A DNA stretch of 64,000 bases from Bordetella parapertussis (GTDB lineage Bacteria > Pseudomonadota > Gammaproteobacteria > Burkholderiales > Burkholderiaceae_C), in assembly GCA_945870575.1 (NCBI GenBank), contig CAMBSK010000009.1, positions 18,616 to 82,615 of the forward strand, in the 5' to 3' direction. The notes under the pieces were generated by a model. The model did not search any database, was not told the origin of the DNA, and worked only from the letters and a program-made list of their open reading frames with translations. The number at the start of each line of letters is the position of its first letter. The first letter of the stretch is position 1. A program made the translations under genes and the position numbers. Shown piece after piece: positions 56,084-64,000 of this stretch.

Positions 56084-56455
56084 ATGCCAGCCAAGAAATC
56101 GTCCACAGCTCACCGCGGTTTTCGCGTCGCCGACCAGATCCAACGTGATTTGTCGGAGTTGATCCGCGAACTTAAAGACCCGCGGTTGGGCATGGTGACG
56201 ATTCAATCGGTGGAAGTCACGCCCGACTACGCGCATGCCAAAGTGTTTTTCAGCGTGTTAATTGGTGACGCCGAAGCTTGCAACGAAGGCTTGAACCAGG
56301 CCGCCGGTTTTTTGCGCAACGGCTTGTTTAAACGATTACACATACACACCGTGCCTACTTTGCATTTTCAGTACGACCGTACACCCGAGCGCGCAGCCGA
56401 TATGAACGCGCTGATCGCCCGTGCTGTCGCCTCACGCGCCCAAGAAAACGACTGA
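56084..56455 (+). CDS. rbfA: Ribosome-binding factor A
   Basis: Late 30S maturation factor with a KH-like fold. The 123-residue protein has [27 protein letters not shown] and the [17 protein letters not shown] segment. It starts 9 bases after infB and ends 2 bases before truB, in the standard nusA-infB-rbfA-truB order. Confidence 0.96.
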   Translation: MPAKKSSTAHRGFRVADQIQRDLSELIRELKDPRLGMVTIQSVEVTPDYAHAKVFFSVLIGDAEACNEGLNQAAGFLRNGLFKRLHIHTVPTLHFQYDRTPERAADMNALIARAVASRAQEND

Positions 56456-56457
56456 CC

Positions 56458-57408
56458 ATGAACTCGCCACGCACACGGGTGCAACGGCGTCCCGTGCATG
56501 GGGTGTTGTTGCTCGATAAACCGCTGGGACTCTCCAGCAACCAGGCTTTGCAAAAAGCCAAGTGGTTGCTGCGCGCTGAAAAAGCCGGTCACACCGGCAC
56601 GCTAGATCCGCTCGCCACGGGCGTGTTGCCTTTGTGTTTTGGGGCGGCTACTAAATTTAGCCAATTGCATTTGGATGCTGACAAAACCTATGAAGCTGTT
56701 TTGCGCTTAGGCCAACGTACCACCACCGCTGACGCTGAAGGCGATGTCATCGCTGAAGCTACCGTGAATTTCACGCCGGGAAAATTGCAGCAAGTGCAAG
56801 CGCTGTTCACCGGCGAACTCATGCAGTTGCCGCCCATGCATAGCGCCTTGAAAAAAGACGGCAAGGCTTTGTACGAATACGCACGCGCTGGCGTTGACGT
56901 GGAACGCACACCGCGCCGCGTCACCATTTACGAATTGCAGTTGAGCGAACTGCCCGAGGTAGACGGCGTGCGCAGCGTGGCCTTGCGCGCGCGTTGCAGC
57001 AAAGGCACGTACATACGCACGCTGGGCGAAGACATAGGTATTGCACTGGGTTGCGGCGCGTTTTTGTCTGCCCTGCGTCGGGTGCAAAGCGGCGTCTTTC
57101 TCGCCAAAGACTGCGTCAGTTTGAACGAACTGGAACAATGGCCCGAGGACAAACGCCACGCTGCTTTGTTGCCGGTGGACGCATTGCTGGACAGTCATCA
57201 AGCCATCACATTGCAAAGCGATGATGCAGGGCGCTTCTTAAGCGGTTTGCGCCGCCGTGGCGACTGGCCTGACCACGCGCAAGTGGCTGTGTACGGCAGC
57301 GACCCGCATTCCTTGCTAGGCACCGCCCATGTGCGTGCCGGTGAACTGATACCCGAACGCTTATTGAATCCCCAAGAAATCCAATCCTTACTCGAGAGTG
57401 CCGCATGA
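56458..57408 (+). CDS. truB: tRNA pseudouridine(55) synthase TruB
   Basis: Makes pseudouridine 55 in the T loop of tRNAs. The 316-residue protein has [18 protein letters not shown], the catalytic Asp near residue 50 in [23 protein letters not shown], and [13 protein letters not shown] in the thumb region. A C-terminal PUA-like extension is present. It overlaps typA by 4 bases (ATGA). Confidence 0.97.
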   Translation: MNSPRTRVQRRPVHGVLLLDKPLGLSSNQALQKAKWLLRAEKAGHTGTLDPLATGVLPLCFGAATKFSQLHLDADKTYEAVLRLGQRTTTADAEGDVIAEATVNFTPGKLQQVQALFTGELMQLPPMHSALKKDGKALYEYARAGVDVERTPRRVTIYELQLSELPEVDGVRSVALRARCSKGTYIRTLGEDIGIALGCGAFLSALRRVQSGVFLAKDCVSLNELEQWPEDKRHAALLPVDALLDSHQAITLQSDDAGRFLSGLRRRGDWPDHAQVAVYGSDPHSLLGTAHVRAGELIPERLLNPQEIQSLLESAA

Positions 57409-59231
57409 CTTTACAAATCCGAAACATCGCCATCATTGCCCACGTTGACCACGGCAAAACCACCATGGTCGACCAGTTGCTGCGCCAGTCCGGCACCTTT
57501 GCCGAACACGAAAAAGTGGTCGACACTGTCATGGACAACAACGCGATTGAGCGCGAACGCGGCATCACCATTCTGGCGAAAAACTGTGCGGTCAGCTGGA
57601 AAGGCACACACATCAACATCGTGGACACACCCGGACACGCGGACTTCGGCGGCGAAGTCGAACGCGCTTTGTCCATGGTCGACGGCGTGGTGTTGCTCAT
57701 CGACGCGCAAGAAGGCCCTATGCCGCAAACCCGCTTCGTCACCAAAAAAGCATTGGCGCTGGGCTTAAAGCCCATCGTCGTGGTGAACAAAGTGGACAAG
57801 CCCGGCTCACGCCCCAGCGTCGTCATCAACCAGGCGTTTGAGCTGTTTGACAAACTCGGCGCGACCGATGAACAACTCGATTTCCCCGTGGTTTACGCCT
57901 CCGGCATCAACGGCTGGTCTTCATTGGTTGAAGGCGAGCAGGGCGAGCAATGGGGCCCGGATATGTCAGCGCTTTTTGAAACCGTGTTGAAACACGTGCC
58001 ACCGCAAAGCGGGGACCCCGCTGCGCCTTTGCAATTGCAAATTTCCGCCCTCGATTTTTCGACCTTCGTGGGCCGCATTGGCGTGGGCCGCATCAGTGCA
58101 GGCACCATCAAACCCGGTATGGACGTGGTGGTGGTGTCGGGTGAAGAAGGCGCGCCGGTCAAAGGCCGGGTCAACCAGGTGTTGAAGTTTCAAGGCCTAG
58201 ACCGCATTCAAGCCACCGAAGCCGGTCCCGGCGACATTGTGCTGATCAACGGCATTACCGACATAGGCATTGGTGTGACCATCACCGACCCGCTGAACCC
58301 CAAGCCTCTGCCCATGTTGAAAGTGGACGAACCCACGTTGACCATGAACTTTTGCGTCAACACCTCGCCGCTGGCAGGCCGCGAAGGCAAGTACGTGACC
58401 AGCCGCCAAATCTGGGACCGCCTGCAAAAAGAACTGCAAGCCAACGTGGCTTTGAAAGTGAAAGAGACCGACGAAGACGGTATTTTCGAAGTCTCGGGTC
58501 GCGGTGAATTGCACTTGACCATTTTGTTGGAGAACATGCGCCGCGAAGGTTACGAGCTGGCTGTGTCCAAACCGCGCGTGGTGTTTCGCGAGATCAACGG
58601 CGAGCGCTGCGAGCCTATTGAGCTTGTCACCGCCGACATCGAAGACCAGCACCAGGGCGGCGTCATGCAAGCCTTGGGCGAGCGCAAAGGTGATTTGGTG
58701 AACATGGAGTCCGACGGACGTGGACGCGTGCGTTTGGAGTACCGCATCCCGGCGCGCGGCTTGATTGGTTTCACCACCGAGTTTTTGAATTTGACGCGTG
58801 GTTCAGGTCTTATTTCTAATATTTTTGACCGCTATGAGCCTTACAAAGGCGAGATCGGCGGACGCAAAAACGGCGTTCTCATTTCCATGGACGATGGCGA
58901 AATTTTCACTTACGCCTTGGGCAAGCTGGACGACCGTGGCCGCATGTTTGTGAAGCCTAATGACCCGGTGTACGAAGGAATGATCGTCGGCATACACAGC
59001 CGCGACAACGACCTGGTGGTCAACGCCACGCGCACCAAACAGCTGACCAACTTCCGCGTCTCTGGCAAAGAAGACGCGATCAAAATCACGCCGCCTATTC
59101 AATGTACCTTGGAATACGGCGTTCAGTTCATCGAAGACGACGAGTTGGTCGAGATCACGCCTAAGAGTGTGCGACTGCGCAAGCGCCATTTGAAAGAGCA
59201 CGAGCGCAAGCGCGCCAGCCGCGAAGGCTGA
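57405..59231 (+). CDS. typA: Ribosome-associated GTPase TypA/BipA
   Basis: EF-G-like GTPase involved in 50S assembly and stress or low-temperature growth. The 608-residue protein has [15 protein letters not shown] (residues ~11-25), [22 protein letters not shown] and [10 protein letters not shown], then domains II, III and V and the BipA-specific C-terminal domain (about 485-605; [13 protein letters not shown]). Coupling to truB is common in Burkholderiales. Confidence 0.97.
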   Translation: MTLQIRNIAIIAHVDHGKTTMVDQLLRQSGTFAEHEKVVDTVMDNNAIERERGITILAKNCAVSWKGTHINIVDTPGHADFGGEVERALSMVDGVVLLIDAQEGPMPQTRFVTKKALALGLKPIVVVNKVDKPGSRPSVVINQAFELFDKLGATDEQLDFPVVYASGINGWSSLVEGEQGEQWGPDMSALFETVLKHVPPQSGDPAAPLQLQISALDFSTFVGRIGVGRISAGTIKPGMDVVVVSGEEGAPVKGRVNQVLKFQGLDRIQATEAGPGDIVLINGITDIGIGVTITDPLNPKPLPMLKVDEPTLTMNFCVNTSPLAGREGKYVTSRQIWDRLQKELQANVALKVKETDEDGIFEVSGRGELHLTILLENMRREGYELAVSKPRVVFREINGERCEPIELVTADIEDQHQGGVMQALGERKGDLVNMESDGRGRVRLEYRIPARGLIGFTTEFLNLTRGSGLISNIFDRYEPYKGEIGGRKNGVLISMDDGEIFTYALGKLDDRGRMFVKPNDPVYEGMIVGIHSRDNDLVVNATRTKQLTNFRVSGKEDAIKITPPIQCTLEYGVQFIEDDELVEITPKSVRLRKRHLKEHERKRASREG

Positions 59232-59242
59232 GCTTTTCCGCC

Positions 59243-60133
59243 ATGAACATCAGGCTGAGTCATGCACAAGCCTTGGGCCTGATGGTGCTGGCCACCTTGC
59301 TTTGGTCAATCGCGGGCATTGTGTCGCGACAGATCACACAGGCGCAGGGCTTTGAAGTCACGTTCTGGCGCAGCTTTTTCAACGCACTCAGTCTGCTCAT
59401 TGGCCTCACGCTTGCCACGCGCGGCAGAGTTTGGCGCGGCAGCGAATTCCGTTCGCGCACGCTGTGGCTCTCAGGCGTGTGCTGGTCGGTCATGTTCACC
59501 GCCTTCATGCTGGCACTCACCTTGACGACGGTGGCCAATGTGCTCATCACTTTGTCACTCGGGCCCTTGCTGACAGCTTTGCTGCACCGCTTGCTAGGCG
59601 GTCAGGCTTTGTCCCGCCAGACCTGGGGCGCAATTGCATTGGCAGCGGTCGGTATGGCGTATATGTTTGTGTCGCAGTTACAGCTAGATGGCGGTCAACA
59701 CCTGAAAGGCATGTTGGTGGCAGCGTGCGTGCCCGTGGCCGGTTCGGTGCAATGGAACCTCATGAAAACCCGGCAGCCGGACGTAGCGCAAACAAACATG
59801 TTGCCGGCCATTTTGATTGGCGCCGTGTTGTCGTGTATGTTCACCGCGCCCATGGCCATGCCGTTTCAGGCCAGCGTGCAAGACATTCAATGGCTGGCCT
59901 TGTTGGGCGTGTTTCAACTCGCCGTGCCATGCAGCCTGGCCGTGTGGAGTTCGCAAGTGTTAAAGCCGCACGAGGTGGCCATGTTGGCCTTGCTGGAGGT
60001 GTTGTTTGGTATCAGCTGGGCCTGGTGGGGTGCGGGTGAAGCACCAGCCGTTGCGGTGATGCTGGGCGGCAGTCTGGTGCTGGCAGCGCTGGCAGGTAAC
60101 GAATATGCAAGTTGGAGGCAGCGCAATGAATAA
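59243..60133 (+). CDS. EamA/DMT-superfamily transporter
   Basis: A 296-residue membrane protein with about ten helices in two EamA repeats; GLMVLATLLWSIAGIVSRQIT and FEVTFWRSFFNALSLLIGL are typical of the first repeat. Substrate unknown; not a close paralog of the transporter at 43858 by eye. It starts 11 bases after typA and overlaps the next gene by 8 bases. Confidence 0.87.
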   Translation: MNIRLSHAQALGLMVLATLLWSIAGIVSRQITQAQGFEVTFWRSFFNALSLLIGLTLATRGRVWRGSEFRSRTLWLSGVCWSVMFTAFMLALTLTTVANVLITLSLGPLLTALLHRLLGGQALSRQTWGAIALAAVGMAYMFVSQLQLDGGQHLKGMLVAACVPVAGSVQWNLMKTRQPDVAQTNMLPAILIGAVLSCMFTAPMAMPFQASVQDIQWLALLGVFQLAVPCSLAVWSSQVLKPHEVAMLALLEVLFGISWAWWGAGEAPAVAVMLGGSLVLAALAGNEYASWRQRNE

Positions 60134-61274
60134 AGCACATGTTGAATTGCACACCGGCGATGTGCTGGCACAGGTCAGCGGTCATATCGGTTTGATCACA
60201 CTGAATCGCGCCAAGGCTTTGAACGCTTTGTCTTTGCCCATGGTTCGCGACATCACGCAGGTGTTGCTGGCTTGGCAAGCGGATGATTCGGTGAAAGCCG
60301 TTGCTATGCACGGCATGGGGCGCGAGGGCGCGTTCGGTGCGTTTTGCGCGGGCGGCGACATACGTTTTTTTCACCAAGCTGCGTTAGCCGGTGACCCGCA
60401 ACTGGAAGATTTTTTCACCGAAGAATATGCGCTGAACCATTTGATTCATTGCTACACCAAGCCATGCATGGTGTTCATGGACGGCGTGGTCATGGGCGGC
60501 GGCATGGGTTTGGCGCAAGGCGCGAGCCTGCGCATTGCCACTGATAAAACAAAAATGGCTATGCCCGAGACCATGATCGGTTTATTTCCGGATGTGGGCG
60601 GCGGTTATTTCCTCAGCCGCTGCCAAGGCGCTTTGGGCGAGTACTTGGGATTAAGCGGGCAGATGTTGAACGGTGCAGAAGCGGTGTTTGCCGGTCTGGC
60701 CGATGTGTTGTGCCCGAGCGCTGACTTGTCCACGCTATGGAACAACTTGCCGACCATGAATTGGCAGCACGCAGACAGCACTTTGCAGCAACTGACCCAA
60801 CCGTACGCAGCCGCTACTGTAGCCGCCAAAGCACATACACCGGCTTGGTGGAACGAGCAGTTGAATAGCGTGTTTGCATCCGCTGACGTACACGCCATTG
60901 CCGGTGCCTTGGAAAGCGCCCCGGACGAATTGTCGGCAGCCGCATTGCAAGCCTTGCGCAAACGTTCACCGCTGATGCTGGCCGTGACCTTGGAGCAAAT
61001 CAGGCGTGCGCGCCACATGGGTCTGGCCGATGAGTTGCGCATGGAGCGCGACATGGTAAGACACAGTTTTCACCCGGTGCATTTGCAGCGCGGCCCGGCG
61101 CACAGCGACACGGTAGAGGGCATACGCGCGCTGGCCGTAGACAAAGACCATGCGCCCAAGTGGCAACCAACGCGTTTGGAAGACATCAGCGCGGACATGG
61201 TGACGCCGTTTTTCCAGAGCGCGTGGCCGGTGCATGCGCACCCGCTGCGACATTTGGCAGACCCTGCGGCTTGA
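60126..61274 (+). CDS. Enoyl-CoA hydratase/isomerase family, 3-hydroxyisobutyryl-CoA hydrolase-like
   Basis: A 382-residue crotonase-fold protein. Its length and the segment KMAMPETMIGLFPDVGGGYFLSR near 140-165, with the Glu and Asp of 3-hydroxyisobutyryl-CoA hydrolase, separate it from 260-residue enoyl-CoA hydratases. GAFCAGGDIRFF carries the oxyanion-hole glycine. It may act in valine breakdown, although no other valine gene is adjacent. ATG 60126 has GGAGG upstream; an earlier in-frame start lies inside the transporter gene. Confidence 0.88.
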   Translation: MNKAHVELHTGDVLAQVSGHIGLITLNRAKALNALSLPMVRDITQVLLAWQADDSVKAVAMHGMGREGAFGAFCAGGDIRFFHQAALAGDPQLEDFFTEEYALNHLIHCYTKPCMVFMDGVVMGGGMGLAQGASLRIATDKTKMAMPETMIGLFPDVGGGYFLSRCQGALGEYLGLSGQMLNGAEAVFAGLADVLCPSADLSTLWNNLPTMNWQHADSTLQQLTQPYAAATVAAKAHTPAWWNEQLNSVFASADVHAIAGALESAPDELSAAALQALRKRSPLMLAVTLEQIRRARHMGLADELRMERDMVRHSFHPVHLQRGPAHSDTVEGIRALAVDKDHAPKWQPTRLEDISADMVTPFFQSAWPVHAHPLRHLADPAA

Positions 61275-61356
61275 AGCCTTGTGCGTAGCAAGCAGCCTTC
61301 CAGCGTTTTGTGAACCGGCGTGCATCTTTGTATGCACACCCCAAAGAAAGTAGTGA

Positions 61357-62103
61357 ATGGCCTCCAGCCCTAAAGTTTTATTCGGTTTTCATGCAGTCGG
61401 TGTGCGACTGAAAACCACGCCTGCGTCGGTCATCGAAGTGTTTTTCGACCCGACACGCAGAGATGCGCGCATGCGCCAGTTTCAAGAGCGCGCCAAAGAA
61501 GCCAAAGTGAAATTGGTGGAGGCAGACGGCATGCGATTGGCGCAGTTGGCCGGTAACCACGGCCACCAAGGTGTGGTGGCGCGGGTGCATGCGATTGATA
61601 TTGCCAAGTCGCTGGATGAATGCCTGGAGGCATTGCCGGATGACGAACCGGTGTTGATATTGGTGCTGGACGGCATCACCGACCCGCACAACCTAGGCGC
61701 GTGTTTGCGCGTGGCAGACGGTGCAGGCGTACACGCCGTGATTGCGCCCAAAGACCATGCCGTAGGCATCAACGCCACCGTGGCAAAGGTGGCTAGCGGC
61801 GCAGCCGAGACCGTGCCGTATTTCATGGTGACCAACCTGGCGCGCACGCTGAATGAATTGAAGGAGCGCCATATATGGATCACCGGCACCAGTGACGATG
61901 CCGAGAAAACGCTGTATGACGTGGATTTGAAAATATCGACTGCCTGGGTATTGGGCGCGGAAGGCAGCGGCCTGAGGCAACTAACACGCAAGACCTGCGA
62001 TCAGCTGGTCAGTATTCCCATGGCGGGTGGCGTGGAGAGTTTGAACGTCTCGGTAGCGAGTGGTATCTGTTTGTATGAGACGGTGCGACAGCGTAGGGGC
62101 TGA
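61357..62103 (+). CDS. rlmB: 23S rRNA (guanosine(2251)-2'-O)-methyltransferase RlmB
   Basis: SpoU-family SAM enzyme that methylates the ribose of G2251 in the ribosomal P site. The 248-residue protein has an N-terminal substrate-binding domain (LFGFHAVGVRLKT), motif 1 DPHNLGACLRVADGAGVHAV near 108-127, motif 2 LGAEGSGLRQLTRKTCD near 194-210 and motif 3 SLNVSVASGICLYE near 228-241, the knotted MTase core. Length is normal. Confidence 0.95.
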   Translation: MASSPKVLFGFHAVGVRLKTTPASVIEVFFDPTRRDARMRQFQERAKEAKVKLVEADGMRLAQLAGNHGHQGVVARVHAIDIAKSLDECLEALPDDEPVLILVLDGITDPHNLGACLRVADGAGVHAVIAPKDHAVGINATVAKVASGAAETVPYFMVTNLARTLNELKERHIWITGTSDDAEKTLYDVDLKISTAWVLGAEGSGLRQLTRKTCDQLVSIPMAGGVESLNVSVASGICLYETVRQRRG

Positions 62104-62144
62104 CTTCTACCTTCGGCTGTTCAGCATTTATTCAGCGCCAAGGT

Positions 62145-62684
62145 TTAATCGCTATCGGTAAGCATTGCCCAGCGTTCATGGTCCCGCCATTGACCGTTCT
62201 TTTTTAGAAAACGCGGGCTAAAGCCCTCTTTGTTGAAGCCGCAAGCCCGCACCAGGGCGATAGACGCCAGGTTATCGGGTTGTATGTTGGCTTCCAGGCG
62301 ATGCAACTTCAAGCGTTTGAACGCAATGCCTATCGCCAGCTCAACCGCTTGTCGCATCAAACCTTGCCGCAAATAGGGCTGAAATGCGTAGTAAATCAAA
62401 TAGGCGTTTTTAAAGTCGCCAAAAAAAATATCGCGCAACTCGACCACACCGGCCAACTCGCGTGTGTCCCTGCGAGTGACAGCCCATGCGCGGTCGTCTG
62501 CTGTGTTCATTTCCAAAACGTACTTTTGAAACGCTTTGCGGCTTAAGGGCACTTGCACCCAGGGTTTGAGCAGATCGCGGCTTGCGCCGACCCCTTGCAT
62601 GAAAGCGGTTTCGTCAGTGGCCTTGATCGGCCTGAGCCTGACCGGGGGCCGCAAAGCTGTCACACGCTGTAAAGGTTTATTCAT
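62145..62684 (-). CDS. GNAT acetyltransferase, RimJ/RimL-like
   Basis: A 179-residue protein of the ribosomal-protein N-acetyltransferase type: VRLRPIKATDETAFMQ start, GVVELRDIF, QPYLRQGLMRQAVELAIGIAFKRLKLHRLEANIQPDNLASIALVRACGFNKEG (acetyl-CoA-binding and C-terminal GNAT motifs). The substrate could be the N-terminus of S5 (RimJ), but other amines are possible. It converges on rlmB. Confidence 0.85.
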   Translation of the reverse strand: MNKPLQRVTALRPPVRLRPIKATDETAFMQGVGASRDLLKPWVQVPLSRKAFQKYVLEMNTADDRAWAVTRRDTRELAGVVELRDIFFGDFKNAYLIYYAFQPYLRQGLMRQAVELAIGIAFKRLKLHRLEANIQPDNLASIALVRACGFNKEGFSPRFLKKNGQWRDHERWAMLTDSD

Positions 62685-62744
62685 AAAAGCAGTTTAAGCA
62701 GTGTTTAACCGTGCTGACTGCCGCTAAAAAGCAATAAATTAGTA

Positions 62745-62769
62745 CTTACAAAGAGATAGTATTTGTAAG
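62745..62769. promoter_or_regulatory. 25-bp inverted repeat before the subtilase lipoprotein
   Basis: CTTACAAA and TTTGTAAG form a perfect 8-bp inverted repeat with a 9-base spacer, 23 bases before the likely ATG at 62793 and between two divergent genes. It could be an operator, or it could form an RNA hairpin near the start of translation. Confidence 0.45.
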
Positions 62770-62792
62770 AGTTAATTCATTCCTATTCATCC

Positions 62793-64000
62793 ATGAAATT
62801 CTGGCTAATGCTTGCCTGTCGGCTGTCCCCGGTTGTTGTGCTGCTGGCCTGTGCGGGTGGTGGTGGCGGGGGTGGGGGCGGTTTGGACAAGGATCAGGGT
62901 AATCTGGACACCAACAATACAAATAACAGCGGGGGAACCGGCTACAACTACCAGACGCCTGTAAGCAAAAAAGTACCGGTGTTGCAAGCCGCCAGTTACC
63001 CGTCGAACTGGGACGCCAACACACCAGTGACACCACCCAAAGTTTCCCCCACAGAGTCGGTGTACGAAGATGGCACCAAGGTGGTCCGAGACGGTTCTGT
63101 GCAAAAACCATTTTTGCAATCTGAACTCAACGCTGTGGCTATCACTGACCCTAACGCTGTGGTGCGCAGTATCAGCAAACTGTCACCTTCCAGTGCTCCG
63201 CCTTTAGGGCAATCAACTGGCTACTTGTCTCCTGCTGGTATTTCATCCAACTTCTATGCGACAGATTACAACTTGCGCTGGGCCGTGCCTGACCCTAAGG
63301 GACCCGGTTACGCGCAACTTTATGCAAATGGCGATTGGCGTCCGGCCCAGCCCTTGTATTTTTGGCGGCAGACGCTGAGCGGTCTGGGGTGTTTTAGCCC
63401 ATGTGGCCCGACTATCGGTGCGCCTCTGGCTGAAGTCATGGATGCCTGGAAACTGGGTTGGACCGGCAAGGGTGTGAACGTATTGATTGAGGACTTTCTT
63501 TACTACTACCAAGGTGCTTACCATGGCGTTATCACCGGCTTGTTGGCTTACCGTTATGCGCCCGGAGCTACTTTTTATGGATGGAATATCGATCCGTTCA
63601 CCTTGAACTCTTCAGTGCTTGACAAAGACAACAATAACGTTGCTATCAAACCGGATGCGTTGATCAAACTCGGTGTGGTGAACGCCAGTTACGTGGGTTT
63701 AAATCCTCTTGCTGATTACCAAGACGTGACTTCACGATTTATGAATGCCTCGTTTCAGGGGCAAGTCGATTACACGGATGCGGTCATCACCAAGGCTGCG
63801 GGTAATGACAGACGGACTTCTGAGAAGGAGCCCATCAACAAGGCCATGACCGGCATACCTTCCTTAAGTAACCGGGTATTGATCGTTGGTGCACTGACCC
63901 AGGCGGGGGACGTCAATAACCCGGTCAACATAGCTTCCTACAGCAATACAGCAGGAACTGACCCGGCACTTAACAGCCGGTATTTGTTGGCCAGCGGCAC
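62793..64000 (+). CDS. Subtilisin-like (S8) serine-protease lipoprotein, partial
   Basis: An open frame runs from ATG 62793 to the window end (402 residues seen). The N-terminus is a lipoprotein signal (MKFWLMLACRLSPVVVLLAC, lipobox LLAC) followed directly by a run of nine glycines. After a ~200-residue Pro/Ser/Asn-rich stretch, the subtilase pattern appears: GWTGKGVNVLIEDF (catalytic Asp region), AYHGVITGLLA (His region), VVNASYV, TKAAGND, and VLIVGALTQ with IASYSNTAG. The catalytic Ser would lie beyond the edge. The layout resembles lipidated autotransporter proteases such as NalP; a C-terminal barrel cannot be seen. No ribosome site is obvious. Confidence 0.75.
   Translation, partial: MKFWLMLACRLSPVVVLLACAGGGGGGGGGLDKDQGNLDTNNTNNSGGTGYNYQTPVSKKVPVLQAASYPSNWDANTPVTPPKVSPTESVYEDGTKVVRDGSVQKPFLQSELNAVAITDPNAVVRSISKLSPSSAPPLGQSTGYLSPAGISSNFYATDYNLRWAVPDPKGPGYAQLYANGDWRPAQPLYFWRQTLSGLGCFSPCGPTIGAPLAEVMDAWKLGWTGKGVNVLIEDFLYYYQGAYHGVITGLLAYRYAPGATFYGWNIDPFTLNSSVLDKDNNNVAIKPDALIKLGVVNASYVGLNPLADYQDVTSRFMNASFQGQVDYTDAVITKAAGNDRRTSEKEPINKAMTGIPSLSNRVLIVGALTQAGDVNNPVNIASYSNTAGTDPALNSRYLLASG

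Noticed and set aside
1..64000. CRISPR arrays, insertion sequences, rRNA genes
   Set aside because: No regularly spaced repeats, no transposase-like protein and no rRNA sequence were seen.

Overview
The window is a 64 kb stretch of chromosome from a betaproteobacterium, most likely order Burkholderiales. Three things point there: the gene order rpsF-priB-rpsR-rplI-dnaB, hom-thrC-moeA-moaD-moaE-clpB and thrS-infC-rpmI-rplT-pheS-pheT-ihfA; a lysine/alanine-rich SWIB protein; and polyhydroxybutyrate genes phaC-phaB. Base composition is moderate and even. I see no prophage, insertion sequence or CRISPR array. The family cannot be fixed from the sequence alone.

Layout. 1-5.7 kb: the 3' end of PEP synthase, the S6/PriB/S18/L9 cluster and DnaB, converging on a peroxiredoxin-PhoH pair. 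5.8-12.3 kb: a Mth938-like protein divergent from an aminotransferase-homoserine dehydrogenase-threonine synthase run, followed by molybdopterin genes moeA-moaD-moaE. 12.3-17.3 kb: clpB behind a candidate heat-shock promoter, a histone H1-like SWIB protein, and isocitrate lyase preceded by a 20-bp perfect palindrome. 17.3-25.3 kb: the thrS-infC-rpmI-rplT-pheST-ihfA-merR translation operon, with infC starting on AUC, then tRNA-Pro(GGG).

25.3-37.2 kb is the most accessory-looking part. It holds two paralogous secreted Adhesin_E-like proteins, a zinc-ribbon/truncated-globin fusion, an orphan tyrosine-recombinase core-binding domain, an SDR, a secreted PEBP-like protein, formate-THF ligase, a di-heme peroxidase, an epoxide-hydrolase-like enzyme, an orphan ParA beside a lipoprotein, lactate permease, an acyl-CoA dehydrogenase and a NUDIX hydrolase. 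37.2-45.6 kb: maiA, pgeF, phaC, phaB, a quinone-reductase-like enzyme, a BPL_N protein, dusA, an EamA transporter and fabI. 45.6-51.1 kb: a yejABEF-type peptide importer. 51.1-59.2 kb: rimP-nusA-infB-rbfA-truB-typA, behind a terminator-like leader. 59.2-64 kb: an EamA transporter, an enoyl-CoA hydratase/HIBCH-like protein, rlmB, a GNAT acetyltransferase, and the start of a subtilisin-like surface lipoprotein cut by the window end.

Most genes are tightly packed, with many 1-11 nt overlaps that suggest translational coupling (alaA/hom/thrC, moeA/moaD, maiA/pgeF, phaB/downstream reductase, yejE/yejF, rimP/nusA, truB/typA). The window is mainly core housekeeping. No complete new system is evident; the most unusual items are the zinc-ribbon globin with its recombinase-fragment neighbour, the H1-SWIB fusion, several candidate RNA leaders of translation operons, and the poly-glycine subtilase lipoprotein.
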